From Bog-105 sp045807925 (GTDB taxonomy: Bacteria > Acidobacteriota > Terriglobia > Bryobacterales > Bryobacteraceae), in assembly GCA_045807925.1 (NCBI GenBank), contig JBJMGK010000062.1, forward strand, positions 1-64,000: 64,000 nt of DNA, written 5' to 3'. Position 1 is the first letter of the stretch, and every line of letters begins with the position of its first letter. The notes beneath the pieces were generated by a model. That model did no database searches. It was not told the DNA's origin and worked only from the letters and a program-made list of their open reading frames with translations. This document shows, piece by piece, positions 17,751 to 26,609 of the stretch. A program made the translations under genes and the position numbers.

Positions 17751-18170
17751 ATGGCATTAGAACAAACATTCGGCATGATCAAACCGGACGCCGTTTCGAA
17801 CGGGCACGTGGGTAAGATCTTAGCCTTTATTGAAGAAAACGGATTCCGCATCGTTGGCATGAAAACTCGTCGTATCTCGAGACACGAGGCGGAGGCATTC
17901 TATTCCGTTCACAAGGCCAGGCCGTTTTTCACCAGCCTTGTTTCCTTCATGACGGAAGGACCGTCCGTTGTCATGGTTCTCGAACGGGAAGACGCAATCA
18001 CGAAGTGGCGTGAAGTGATGGGCGCTACCAACCCTGCCAATGCCGCCGAAGGTACAATCCGCAAAATGTACGCGGAAAGCATTGAGCGGAACTCCGTGCA
18101 TGGCTCAGATGCTCCCGAAACGGCCGCGGTTGAAATTCCCTTCTTCTTCAGCGCCTCTGAATTGCTGTAA
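17751..18170 (+). CDS. ndk: Nucleoside diphosphate kinase
   Basis: Ndk balances nucleoside triphosphates by passing phosphate through an active-site His. The signature ESIERNSVHGSDAPETA holds that His (near residue 117). The N terminus ALEQTFGMIKPDAVSNGHVGKIL and the MTEGPSVVMVLE strand are typical. Length 139 residues is normal. Its position after sucCD, which makes nucleoside triphosphate, is functionally sensible and probably reflects one operon. Confidence 0.96.
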   Translation: MALEQTFGMIKPDAVSNGHVGKILAFIEENGFRIVGMKTRRISRHEAEAFYSVHKARPFFTSLVSFMTEGPSVVMVLEREDAITKWREVMGATNPANAAEGTIRKMYAESIERNSVHGSDAPETAAVEIPFFFSASELL

Positions 18171-18203
18171 AAAGGAAAAGGGAGCGACCTTTCGGCCGCT
18201 CCC
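18169..18203 (-). terminator. Intrinsic terminator for the sigma-like gene
   Basis: GGGAGCG (18180-18186) and CGCTCCC (18197-18203) form a 7-bp stem with a 10-nt loop. On the minus strand it is followed by a T-rich run (TTTTCCTTTTT), fitting termination of the sigma-like gene. The plus strand side, after ndk, lacks a T-run but could still use the hairpin. Confidence 0.6.
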
Positions 18204-18227
18204 TTCGCCACAACCACGAAAAGCTGA

Positions 18228-18779
18228 TTAAGCTACTCGCGGTTCAAATGCCGGCGCATCCATTACGTTAGCCAGCGCTTTTCGAGTCTTCTCGGCAAGG
18301 TTCCGGAGTTTCGCTTGCTTTGGACGGCTCAGCCGGCGTTCGACGCTTCGACGCGCACGTAATAACCGGATGCGGACGGCGGTTTCTGACCACCCGTTCT
18401 GTCGGGCAATCTCCTGTACTTTGTAGCCCTCGATGTAGTGTCCTTCGAGAACCACTCGGTCGTTTGGTTTACAATCCCCAAGAATTCGCTTCACATCGAT
18501 AGCTGCAACGTTCATGCGAGGCGGCGCTTGAAGTTCCGGCAAGGTTTGTGTCTGTGGTTCTCTACGTAGAAACGTGCGATGGATATTTAAAGCAATGCTG
18601 TTCGTCCAAGTTAGAACAAGGTTGGGATCACGCAATTGCTCGCGACGCTCCCAGCCCTTTGCCCATGCTGCTTGCGCAGTATCGAGAGCCGCATCATACG
18701 ACAGCCCTCGAGATACGAGAAAGCGCACTGTAAGACTGAAACCCTTCTGATAAGCTCTGCCGTACTCTTCGTTTGTCAT
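18228..18779 (-). CDS. Sigma-70-like RNA polymerase factor (ECF-like)
   Basis: A 183-residue protein with a weak sigma region 2 (residues 10-75, including AAWAKGWERREQLRDPNLVLTWTNSIALN). A clear region 4 helix-turn-helix follows at about 118-155 (DRVVLEGHYIEGYKVQEIARQNGWSETAVRIRLLRARRSVERRL). The two-domain layout and size fit extracytoplasmic-function sigma factors. No anti-sigma gene adjoins it. AGGAG lies 15 bases before the ATG, too far for ideal spacing. Target genes cannot be predicted. Confidence 0.75.
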   Translation of the reverse strand: MTNEEYGRAYQKGFSLTVRFLVSRGLSYDAALDTAQAAWAKGWERREQLRDPNLVLTWTNSIALNIHRTFLRREPQTQTLPELQAPPRMNVAAIDVKRILGDCKPNDRVVLEGHYIEGYKVQEIARQNGWSETAVRIRLLRARRSVERRLSRPKQAKLRNLAEKTRKALANVMDAPAFEPRVA

Positions 18780-19196
18780 TGAAAGCTACATCGCTCCTAA
18801 AAAAGTTAACGTCTGACTCGCTTGAAAAAGGCAGCGAGTTTGATGACCTGTTGCGATCATCTTTCGGTGAGGTACCGCTGTCACCTGCATACTCAATAGG
18901 CAGTTTTCGTGCCAAGTTACTCCCCCATTTGGACTTCGGATGGCGAGGTGCGCTATCTCGTTCAGAATTATGGGGTTATAGCCTCCACTTCTAGGCGCGG
19001 GATATTCTCCGGGATCGGAAGACGGTATTAAGTCCGCCAGCTTGAGGCAAAAATTGCCCATTGGGGCATATATGCACGAAACCTTTTCACGCTAGAACAA
19101 ATGCGGTCGAATATGGGAAGCGCATACCGTAGGGGAACGGACAGAGACACCCATCCAGACGGGCGTGACGACGGATCGATGAAAGGCGGGAACGAG
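18780..19196. other. Non-coding stretch between the sigma-like gene and tatA
   Basis: About 417 nt. Short open frames exist on both strands but none has a good start, ribosome binding site or recognisable sequence. It should contain the sigma-like gene's promoter and the tatA 3' end. I see no tRNA or named RNA fold. Confidence 0.4.
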
Positions 19197-19400
19197 TTAC
19201 TTGGTTTCGGAGGTGGACGGAGAAGGAGCCGGGTCGTTCTTCTGAGGCTCTTCGGTAGCAGCTTTCATGCTCTCGCGGAAGGAACGGATACCCTTGCCAA
19301 GACCTTGGCCCAGCTCAGGCAGCTTCTTTGGACCGAAGAAAATCACGGCTACAGCCAGAATCAAAAGCAGATGTTGTGGTTGTAGCAATCCCTCGAACAT
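19197..19400 (-). CDS. tatA: Sec-independent protein translocase TatA/E family
   Basis: A 67-residue TatA homologue that helps form the pore for folded proteins carrying twin-arginine signals. It has the short N terminus MFEGLLQPQ, one membrane helix (LLLILAVAVIFFG), the hinge FGPKKLPELGQGLGKGIRSFRE amphipathic helix and an acidic, Ser/Pro-rich tail. The start at 19400 has GGAG seven bases upstream; a longer frame to 19616 has no such support. tatB and tatC are not adjacent. Several probable Tat substrates are encoded in the window. Confidence 0.92.
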   Translation of the reverse strand: MFEGLLQPQHLLLILAVAVIFFGPKKLPELGQGLGKGIRSFRESMKAATEEPQKNDPAPSPSTSETK

Positions 19401-19696
19401 GTAAGACTCCGTATCTCGGGCCGCCGTGTAAGCCTTGCCCGTATAGTTCACATTATATCGGAAAGGCCGGAGTAAATGAGCATCTCGAATCCATCTATCC
19501 GACTCAAACACCTTCGCGTTCCGCCCCGGAGCGGCATTGACATAAATTGGTGCCTCGGGTATAGTGCTGAAGTACTGAACTATCAATAAGTTGAGGCGTT
19601 TGCTTGCATCTTCCAAAGCGGCTTGGTGTTGTCCTTACTGCTCCGATTCCTGAACACATCCGCGGGCGGCAACGCTAGTTGGGATCGCAAATTAGC

Positions 19697-21472
19697 ATGG
19701 AAGGTCCACAAGACGAAACCCTGGAACTGCCGGCGTCGGATTCGAGTGACTATCAAGCCTTTCTCGAGACGTACAGCAATCAATTCACGACCAATGACCG
19801 GGAGGTTCTGCAAGGACAGGTCCTCAAAGTAACGGCAAAGGAAGTCATTGTCGATATCGGTCGAAAGATCGAAGGGTTGGTACCAGCTTCACAATTTCCA
19901 CAACAAGATGGCCTGCCCGCCGTTAGCCCTGGCGACAGTGTTGAGGTGATGTTCGATCGCTCGGGCGAGCAGGTCGAAGGATATATTCTCCTCTCGCACG
20001 AGAAGGCGCATCGAGTTCACATCTGGGATGAACTGGAAAAAGCAGTTCGCGACAGTGCACAAGTTTCGGGCAGAGTTCTGAATAAGGTGAAGGGCGGCTT
20101 AGCTGTCGATATCGGCATTGTGGCCTTCCTCCCGGCCTCACAGATCGAGCTACGGCCCTTACATAACCTCGACAGCTACATCGGCAAAGACATCGACGTC
20201 CGGATCCTGAAACTGAATCGACGTCGCGGCAATGCCGTAGTCTCTCATCGCGTTCTTCTCGAGCATGAACAATCGACCAGGAAAGCAGAGGCTCTGGCCA
20301 ACTTGTACGAGGGAGCAGAAGTGAGCGGGGTCGTGAAGAACCTCACCGAATATGGGGCCTTTGTCGATCTGGGTGGGATCGATGGATTGCTGCATGTCAG
20401 CGACATGAGCTACGGAAATGTTTCTCATCCATCAACCGTGGTGCATGTTGGGGAGCAGCTGACTGTCAAAGTGCTGAAGTTCGATCGCGAGAAGGAGCGA
20501 ATTTCCATCGGGCTGAAACAGATGAGGCCCGATCCCTGGCTGGACATTCAGTCGCACTATCCGCCAGGGAATCGCGTCATCGGGCGAGTGGTGAGCGTCA
20601 CCGATTACGGAGCGTTCGTTGAACTTGAGCCAGGGGTTGAAGGCCTGATTCATATCTCGGAAATGACCTGGAGCCGGCGCATGAAGCACCCCGCGAAGAT
20701 CGTCAAGGTGGGCGATCAGGTGGAAGCGGTCGTTCTTGACATAAAACCGAACGAGCGTCGTATCTCGCTCGGGATCAAGCAACTCGAAGCTGACCCTTGG
20801 ACCACCGTGGCCGAACGGTACAGCATCGGGTCTCTAGTCGAGGGCCGCGTGAGGAAGCTGGCCGATTTCGGAGCCTTCGTCGAGATTGAAGAAGGCGTTG
20901 ACGGTCTGGTCCATATTTCTGACATGTCTTGGAACGCTCATGTGAAGCATCCATCGGAAGTAGTCAAAAAGGGACAGGTGATTCAAGCCGTCATCCTCAA
21001 CATCGATGCTCCGGGAAGGCGGCTTTCATTAGGAGTGAAGCAACTCCAACCGGATGGCTGGGAGACATTCTTCCGCACCCATCAGATTGGAGACATTGTG
21101 AAAGGTAAAGTCACCCGGATCGCTGCCTTCGGCGTTTTCGCGGAGCTTCTGCCTGGTGTCGAAGGTCTCTGTCACCGAAGTGAGATCTCGCCAGAGCACG
21201 GCAAGAAGACGGAGGCTGGAGCCACAGGCGACTTTACCGGCTTACCAGTGGGCCAGGAGTTCGCGTTCAAAATCATCAAGTTGAATGAAGCTCAGAAACG
21301 CATTGGTCTCAGCCAGCGCGCCGTCACGGAAGATGACGAGCGGAGCCGGTTGCAGCAATACAAGCGGCAAGCCGCTGCAGCGACGTCCACCGTGGGGCAT
21401 GCACTAAAACGAAACCGGTGGGAAGACAGCACATATCAGGAGCAAGGACAAGCCAGCGATGACGAAAGCTGA
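19697..21472 (+). CDS. rpsA: 30S ribosomal protein S1
   Basis: S1 binds mRNA on the small subunit and helps translation initiation. About six S1 RNA-binding domains are seen in tandem, each with the pattern G.V....YGAFV.L..G.EGL.H.S.M (for example GRVVSVTDYGAFVELEPGVEGLIHISEMTW and GRVRKLADFGAFVEIEEGVDGLVHISDMSW). The first two domains are more divergent, as in other S1 proteins. The ATG at 19697 is preferred over a TTG six codons earlier. It overlaps the next gene by 14 nt, in the rpsA-ihfB order known from proteobacteria. Confidence 0.95.
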   Translation: MEGPQDETLELPASDSSDYQAFLETYSNQFTTNDREVLQGQVLKVTAKEVIVDIGRKIEGLVPASQFPQQDGLPAVSPGDSVEVMFDRSGEQVEGYILLSHEKAHRVHIWDELEKAVRDSAQVSGRVLNKVKGGLAVDIGIVAFLPASQIELRPLHNLDSYIGKDIDVRILKLNRRRGNAVVSHRVLLEHEQSTRKAEALANLYEGAEVSGVVKNLTEYGAFVDLGGIDGLLHVSDMSYGNVSHPSTVVHVGEQLTVKVLKFDREKERISIGLKQMRPDPWLDIQSHYPPGNRVIGRVVSVTDYGAFVELEPGVEGLIHISEMTWSRRMKHPAKIVKVGDQVEAVVLDIKPNERRISLGIKQLEADPWTTVAERYSIGSLVEGRVRKLADFGAFVEIEEGVDGLVHISDMSWNAHVKHPSEVVKKGQVIQAVILNIDAPGRRLSLGVKQLQPDGWETFFRTHQIGDIVKGKVTRIAAFGVFAELLPGVEGLCHRSEISPEHGKKTEAGATGDFTGLPVGQEFAFKIIKLNEAQKRIGLSQRAVTEDDERSRLQQYKRQAAAATSTVGHALKRNRWEDSTYQEQGQASDDES

Positions 21473-21812
21473 GTTGATCGAAGAGGTCTCAAAAGTCGTC
21501 GAGATGACCCGAAAGGACTCGGAGATGATCGTTGAGACAATCTTTGACAGCATTGTAAACAGCCTGCACAAGGGAGAAAAGATAGAAATCCGGGGATTCG
21601 GCAGCTTTCGCACCCGGCAACGCCAGCCCCGGGTGGGCCGGAACCCTAAAACAGGCTCACGGGTCGAAGTACCTTCGAAGCGCATTCCTTACTTCAAACC
21701 CAGCAAAGAACTCAGAGACTTGGTAAATGGAAACGGTCAAGAGGAAGTGACAACGCCTGGCGCCGCAGAGCCTTCCGGCGAATACGGCGAAAGCAATAAC
21801 GTCAAGCCCTAG
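21459..21812 (+). CDS. HU/IHF-family DNA-bending protein
   Basis: A 117-residue histone-like protein. The N-terminal helices (MTKAELIEEVSKVVEMTRKDSEMIVETIFDSI) and the DNA-binding arm RVGRNPKTGSRVEVPSKRIPYFKPSKELR are diagnostic, with the intercalating proline after RN. Next to rpsA it matches the ihfB position, but HU and IHF cannot be separated from this alone. An extra 20-residue acidic/Ser tail follows the usual C terminus. Confidence 0.92.
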   Translation: MTKAELIEEVSKVVEMTRKDSEMIVETIFDSIVNSLHKGEKIEIRGFGSFRTRQRQPRVGRNPKTGSRVEVPSKRIPYFKPSKELRDLVNGNGQEEVTTPGAAEPSGEYGESNNVKP

Positions 21813-21837
21813 GTGACACTTCCAGGCGCTCCCGGCT

Positions 21838-22332
21838 ATGAATTATCTGTGGACGCCGTGGCGTTCCACGTACATGAAGCAAACCAGGGTCAGTCGCGGC
21901 TGTATATTTTGTGATGCAGCCGCCGGCTCTGAGGACCAGAAATCCCTAGTTGTCTACCGTGGTCAGCACTGCTTCGTGATCCTCAACCGCTACCCGTACA
22001 CAAGCGGGCACCTCATGGTGGCGCCCTATGCGCACGTTTCCCGGCTGAGCCAGGTGGACGAGGGGACCGCGGAAGAGATGATGCGCTTGACGCGGTTTTC
22101 TGAAAGTGCGCTGGGCGAGGTCTACTCGCCCGACGGAATCAACCTGGGCATGAATATGGGCGAAGCGGCCGGTGCCGGCATTGAGCAGCACATCCACATG
22201 CACATTCTTCCGCGCTGGAAAGGTGATGCCAACTTCATGACCAGTGTCGGCCAAACCCGCATCATTCCCGAGATGCTAACTGAAACCTGGGACAAACTTC
22301 ACCGCGTGTTTCAAACATTAAGGAAATTTTAA
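21838..22332 (+). CDS. HIT-family nucleotide hydrolase/phosphorylase
   Basis: A 164-residue histidine-triad protein acting on dinucleoside polyphosphates or nucleotide conjugates. The HIT motif HIHMHILPRW is at about residues 120-129. The start MNYLWTPWRSTYM and a CIFCDAA zinc-type Cys pair are typical of the AP4A-phosphorylase-like branch. It follows the HU-like gene by 25 bases and may be in the same operon. Confidence 0.92.
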   Translation: MNYLWTPWRSTYMKQTRVSRGCIFCDAAAGSEDQKSLVVYRGQHCFVILNRYPYTSGHLMVAPYAHVSRLSQVDEGTAEEMMRLTRFSESALGEVYSPDGINLGMNMGEAAGAGIEQHIHMHILPRWKGDANFMTSVGQTRIIPEMLTETWDKLHRVFQTLRKF

Positions 22333-22375
22333 TGCGAACTTCGAGCGTGATGAGGCACTATGGAAGATACTCCTC

Positions 22376-22516
22376 ATGTTCGATTGGTCACTCGATCCCA
22401 GATCTCAGCTTGCGTTTTTATGCGTCCTGACAGCGTTTGTGTTCTGGAACAACGATCCGCTGTTTTTTATGTTCTCGACAATGGCGATCTGCTCGAGAAT
22501 CAGCCACTACTTCTAA
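22376..22516 (+). CDS. Candidate 46-residue membrane peptide
   Basis: A short ORF between the HIT gene and a convergent HAD gene. The protein begins MFDWSLDPRS and has hydrophobic stretches LAFLCVLTAFVFW and PLFFMFSTMAI. GGAAGA stands eight bases before the ATG. The strong hydrophobicity and correctly spaced ribosome site argue for a real gene; no homologue is recognised. A 103-residue frame starting at 22360 overlaps it but looks like low-quality coding sequence and runs into the HAD gene. Confidence 0.35.
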   Translation: MFDWSLDPRSQLAFLCVLTAFVFWNNDPLFFMFSTMAICSRISHYF

Positions 22517-22522
22517 CCGAAG

Positions 22523-23212
22523 CTATTGGCCAGATTTGGCGTCCTTCGGCGCGAGGGGCGTTTCATCATAACGGTGGAACAGGTCTTCCGGACCGGCGAA
22601 AACGCTGTCGGCTCCTGCGGCCCGCAAATCCCGTTCGGCAAAACCACCGCATAAGACGCCCACCATCTTAAGTCCGGCTTTCACGGCCGCCTCTGCGTCA
22701 TGCGGGGAATCACCCACCACCACAACGCTGTCGCGATCGATCGAGGGTCCCAGTTTCTCCAGCGCGGCTTCGAAGATATCCGGGTGAGGCTTAGACTTCT
22801 CCGCATCTGCCGAAGACGTTGAGGTGTCCAACAGGTCGTCCACCCCGGCGATTTTGGCGAAAACTCCCAACTCGTCCCCCTTAGCGGAGGACGCCAAAGC
22901 GGCCTGCTGACCCTTGGATTTTACCTTCAGGAACAAATCGCGCACGCACGGAAACGGCTTTACCTGCGACAGGTACTTGTTCTTGAAGAGCTGGCTTCGA
23001 AACTCCTTAATCTCGTCACCCTTCGACTCCTGATCTTCTTTCGACAGAAACACGGGAAGCAACTGGTCGCCGCCTTTGCCGATCTGAGACCGGATCTTGT
23101 CGAATGGAAACGGATATCCGAAGTGCTCGAAGGCCTCCTGCCACGCCTTTGCGTGCAGATCGACCGAATCCAGGATAGTTCCATCTATGTCAAAGATGAT
23201 CGCTTTTGTCAC
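22523..23212 (-). CDS. HAD-family phosphatase, phosphoglycolate-phosphatase-like
   Basis: A 229-residue HAD hydrolase with a helical cap. Motifs are FDIDGTILDSVDLHAKAW (nucleophile Asp), ALASSAKGDE (motif II), EKSKPHPDIFE (Lys) and VVVVGDSPHDAEAA (acidic pair). Close to phosphoglycolate phosphatase and beta-phosphoglucomutase types; the substrate cannot be fixed. The start is GTG at 23212. Confidence 0.85.
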   Translation of the reverse strand: MTKAIIFDIDGTILDSVDLHAKAWQEAFEHFGYPFPFDKIRSQIGKGGDQLLPVFLSKEDQESKGDEIKEFRSQLFKNKYLSQVKPFPCVRDLFLKVKSKGQQAALASSAKGDELGVFAKIAGVDDLLDTSTSSADAEKSKPHPDIFEAALEKLGPSIDRDSVVVVGDSPHDAEAAVKAGLKMVGVLCGGFAERDLRAAGADSVFAGPEDLFHRYDETPLAPKDAKSGQ

Positions 23213-23364
23213 GGGGTAGTCCAGGGAAATGGGACGCGAGACGGGACATAAAGCTTCACTTCAGGCACCAAGCGGTAGCCGCCCGGCAGGATCGGCGCAA
23301 AATTGACCGGTTTTGTTGCATCTCAGTAGTAGTTACGGCGAAATCGCGTCAAACAACTCGAGAG

Positions 23365-24510
23365 ATGTCCGCTTCAACCTTAACCACTCTGCCCGTACCC
23401 GACGAAGTTCAAACCGCGAAGCAGGCCGGTTTGCGATACATGATTCCCAAGGGCGCGGGCATCCGCCGTGTTGCCTCAGGTGATGGTTTTCGGTACATCG
23501 GTCCCGATGACAACCCGATAAAGGACGAGGAGACGCTCAATCGCATCAAGTCTCTGGTTATCCCTCCGGCTTGGAGTTCGGTCTGGATTTGCCCCCGCGC
23601 GGATGGTCACATTCAGGCTGTCGGTTGGGATGCGAAGGGTCGCAAGCAGTACCGCTATCACCCGCAGTATCGCGCCGCACGCGATCTTGTGAAATTCGAT
23701 CGCATGCAAGCCTTCGGCAAAGTGCTGCCGCGTATTCGGCAGACCGTCGAGCGCGATCTTAGCCGCCAGGGCATGCCGAAGCGAAAGGTTCTCGCCGCTG
23801 TCGTCAAGCTCCTTGAAACTACTTACATCCGTATCGGGAACGAAGAATATGCTGAGGAGAACGGCTCATTCGGTCTGACAACTTTGAGGAATCAGCATTG
23901 TCAGATTCTCGGAGGGGTTCTCAAGTTCAAGTTTCGCGGCAAGAGCGGTCAGCATCATGAGATCACCCTTCAGGACAAACGTCTCGCTCGCATTATCCGG
24001 AAATGCAAGGACATCCCGGGCAGTTCCCTCTTCGAATATCTCGACGAAGATGGATTGCCACAAACGCTGGAGTCGGGAGACGTGAATGCCTACCTTCGTG
24101 AGATTAGCGGCGGGGATTTCACGGCCAAAGACTTCAGGACCTGGGGCGGCACCTGCCTTGCTGCTAATTACCTGCTTGAAGAACTGGCCCAGCAACAGCC
24201 CGATGACAGTACGGCAAAAGCCGCGAAATCAGCTCTCGTCGATGTAGTCAAGAACGTGGCCTGCAAGCTCGGAAACAAACCTGCGACTTGCAAGAAATAC
24301 TACATACATCCCGCAATTCTCGAAAGTTTCACGGCAGGAACTTTACACACGGTTGCCGAAAAATTCCGGGACAATCGGAATAAATTTCATTATGAGCAGC
24401 TGGTCCTTTCCCTAATCCGGCCACTAAAACGTGCGGCTGCGAAGAAAGCTGCCGAGGCACGTTCCGGCGCCCGAACCAGAAAATCTGCTTCTCCTAGCCA
24501 GGCAGCCTGA
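23365..24510 (+). CDS. DNA topoisomerase IB
   Basis: A 381-residue eukaryote/poxvirus-type topoisomerase IB that relaxes supercoils through a 3'-phosphotyrosine link. Visible are GFRYIGPDDNPIKDEETLNRI, IPPAWSSVWICP, the RIGNEEYAEENGSFGLTTLRNQH segment and the probable active-site Tyr in CKKYYIHPAILESF. The ATG at 23365 is chosen; an open frame begins at 23206 but the extra 53 residues look unlike the family. The tail is basic (AAAKKAAEARSGARTRKS). Bacterial members are common in soil bacteria. Confidence 0.93.
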   Translation: MSASTLTTLPVPDEVQTAKQAGLRYMIPKGAGIRRVASGDGFRYIGPDDNPIKDEETLNRIKSLVIPPAWSSVWICPRADGHIQAVGWDAKGRKQYRYHPQYRAARDLVKFDRMQAFGKVLPRIRQTVERDLSRQGMPKRKVLAAVVKLLETTYIRIGNEEYAEENGSFGLTTLRNQHCQILGGVLKFKFRGKSGQHHEITLQDKRLARIIRKCKDIPGSSLFEYLDEDGLPQTLESGDVNAYLREISGGDFTAKDFRTWGGTCLAANYLLEELAQQQPDDSTAKAAKSALVDVVKNVACKLGNKPATCKKYYIHPAILESFTAGTLHTVAEKFRDNRNKFHYEQLVLSLIRPLKRAAAKKAAEARSGARTRKSASPSQAA

Positions 24511-24572
24511 ACTTTCTTCCAGGAATTCTCACCGGCCCGGCAGTTTTTACCATAGTTGTATTAGCTAGTTTT

Positions 24573-24622
24573 ATAACCAAATCGACCTAGACGCGCGATA
24601 CGGCTAGGACAAATCTGGTTAT
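24573..24622. promoter_or_regulatory. Nested inverted repeat before the secreted beta-helix gene
   Basis: ATAACCA (24573-24579) pairs with TGGTTAT (24616-24622), and CCTAG (24586-24590) pairs with CTAGG (24604-24608) inside it. The result is a two-stem element about 50 nt before the gene start, in an otherwise AT-rich leader. It could be an operator or a structured leader RNA; I recognise no family. Confidence 0.35.
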
Positions 24623-24673
24623 TAATTTCGTTGTTAATTATCGCTCCTGCGAACACTACCTTTGCGGAGCGAA

Positions 24674-26605
24674 ATGAAGGCAATATTTACATGGTTCGTA
24701 GGAACAGCTTTGTGCGCCAGCACGCTCGGTGCTGCCAACATCAATGTTCCTGCCGGTGGTGACTTACAGGCGGCCTTGAACTCAGTTCAAGGCGGCGACA
24801 CGGTGACGCTTGCAGCTGGAGCTACCTATTCGGGGCACTTCCAGCTGAAGCCCAACAATTCTTCTCAATGGATCACGATTCAAAGTTCAGGTGTAGCTTC
24901 GCTGCCCGCTGGAACTCGTGTGACCTCTAATTCGGCCTCGGCAATGGCAAAGCTGGTGACTCCGGACGGCGGAGCTGCCTTACAGATTTCTAACGGAGCG
25001 AACTTCTACCGGATCGTCGGGCTCGAGTTTGCTCCTGCAGCTGGTGTATACGCGCAGGACGTCATTCAGGTCGGGCTCGGTTCTGAAGCGTCGACCAGCC
25101 AGTTGCCGCACGATATCGATTTCGATCGCGTGTATGTACACGGCGATCCGCGGGCTGGCTCAAAGCGCGGTATCGCGATGAACGGCATCAACACCACCGT
25201 TGAAAATTCCTACATGGCGGCTTTCACCAGCACCTGGCAGGATACGCAGGCGATCGCCGGCTGGAATGGCCCCGGGCCGTATAAGATCGTCAACAACTAT
25301 TTGGAAGCGGGAACGGAGACAGTCGCGTTCGGTGGCGCTGTGCCGGCGATCTCGGGCCTTGTCCCGTCCGACATCCTGGTTCAGAACAACAGCTTCTTCA
25401 AGCCATTAAGCTGGAGACCGGGTAGCCCTTCCTACGCAGGGACGCCCATATGGGTGAAGAATCACCTCGAGCTGAAGACCGCCCAGCGCGTGACGATCGA
25501 TAACAATGTGTTCGAAAACAACTGGGTTGGTGGCGATCAACGTGGATTTGCTCTTGTGTTCAGCGTCCGCACAGAGTTAGGCCAGGTACCATGGTCGGTC
25601 GTCAACGACATCCAGGTGACGAACAACATTTTCCGCCACTCTGCCGCGGGTATCGTGATTACCGGTCACGACGACAATCCAGCGGGCTCAGGAACGGGCA
25701 GTAACTTCACGATCAAGAACAACGTTTTCCAGGATATAACCGGAGATTGGGGCGGAGATGGACGGCTGTTTCAGATTACCGGCGGCGCCCAGAACATAAC
25801 GATTGATCACAACACGGCGTTTCAAGCCGGATTCCTCATGGTTTTCGACAATGGAACCAGCTACAACGTGAACTACACGAACAACATCTCCAATGTCGGC
25901 TGGGGTGTGGTCGGCAACGGTTCAGCGGAGGGCACATCGACGCAGTACGCCTACATGGGCGGAGGACAACTCTCCGGCAACGTGCTGATTGGCGGAAACG
26001 GGAACAGATATTCCGCTAGCAACTACTTCCCCTCTTCAGTCGGCCAGGTGGGTTTCCTGGACTTTAATGGCGGAAACTTCACGGTAAGCGCGTCGAGCCA
26101 GTACGCAGGTTTGGGTGCGGGAAGCGGCGGATCGACGCCGACACCAGTTTCCGGACCGCCAACTCCTCAGGTTCCCTCCGGATGGGTGAACATCGTCTCG
26201 AAGAACAGTGGCAAGTGTCTGGATGTAGTCGGAATATCCATGAACGCCGGCGCAGGCGTTCAACAGTGGTCCTGCTGGGGTGGCGACAATCAGAAGTTTA
26301 TGTTCACACCAGTGTCCGGCGGATTCAAGGTCATCGCCAAACATAGCGGAATGGGTCTCGACGTCGCTGGCGGTCCGTCCGCAACCTTCGACGGCGCTGC
26401 TCTGAGTCAGTGGCCATTCTGGGGCGGATCGAATGAGATCTTCCAGGCGAACCCGACCTCTGACGGCTACTTGACCATCAATCCGGTGCACAGCGGGAAA
26501 TGCCTGGACGTATCGGGCATCTCGAAAAACGATGGGGCTCAAGTGTTCCAGTGGTCTTGCTGGGGCGGAGACAACCAGAAGTGGACTCTGGTTCCAGTGC
26601 AGTAA
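24674..26605 (+). CDS. Secreted parallel beta-helix protein with C-terminal ricin-B lectin domain
   Basis: A 643-residue exported protein. A signal peptide (MKAIFTWFVGTALCASTLGAA) precedes a right-handed beta-helix of about 460 residues with repeated short Asn-rich turns (NNYLEAG, NNSFFKP, NNVFENN, NNIFRHS, KNNVFQDI, DHNTAF). These are typical of polysaccharide lyases and hydrolases. After a Pro/Ser linker, residues 500-643 form a ricin-type beta-trefoil with three repeats ending VQQWSCWGG, LSQWPFWGG and VFQWSCWGG, which usually binds sugars. GGAG stands four bases before the ATG. The likely role is binding and cutting plant or microbial polysaccharide; the substrate is unknown. Confidence 0.85.
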   Translation: MKAIFTWFVGTALCASTLGAANINVPAGGDLQAALNSVQGGDTVTLAAGATYSGHFQLKPNNSSQWITIQSSGVASLPAGTRVTSNSASAMAKLVTPDGGAALQISNGANFYRIVGLEFAPAAGVYAQDVIQVGLGSEASTSQLPHDIDFDRVYVHGDPRAGSKRGIAMNGINTTVENSYMAAFTSTWQDTQAIAGWNGPGPYKIVNNYLEAGTETVAFGGAVPAISGLVPSDILVQNNSFFKPLSWRPGSPSYAGTPIWVKNHLELKTAQRVTIDNNVFENNWVGGDQRGFALVFSVRTELGQVPWSVVNDIQVTNNIFRHSAAGIVITGHDDNPAGSGTGSNFTIKNNVFQDITGDWGGDGRLFQITGGAQNITIDHNTAFQAGFLMVFDNGTSYNVNYTNNISNVGWGVVGNGSAEGTSTQYAYMGGGQLSGNVLIGGNGNRYSASNYFPSSVGQVGFLDFNGGNFTVSASSQYAGLGAGSGGSTPTPVSGPPTPQVPSGWVNIVSKNSGKCLDVVGISMNAGAGVQQWSCWGGDNQKFMFTPVSGGFKVIAKHSGMGLDVAGGPSATFDGAALSQWPFWGGSNEIFQANPTSDGYLTINPVHSGKCLDVSGISKNDGAQVFQWSCWGGDNQKWTLVPVQ

Positions 26606-26609
26606 TCGA

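Noticed and set aside
18773..18994. 73-residue plus-strand ORF divergent from the sigma-like gene
   Set aside because: Begins inside the start of the sigma-like gene, uses TTG without a ribosome binding site and has no recognisable sequence.
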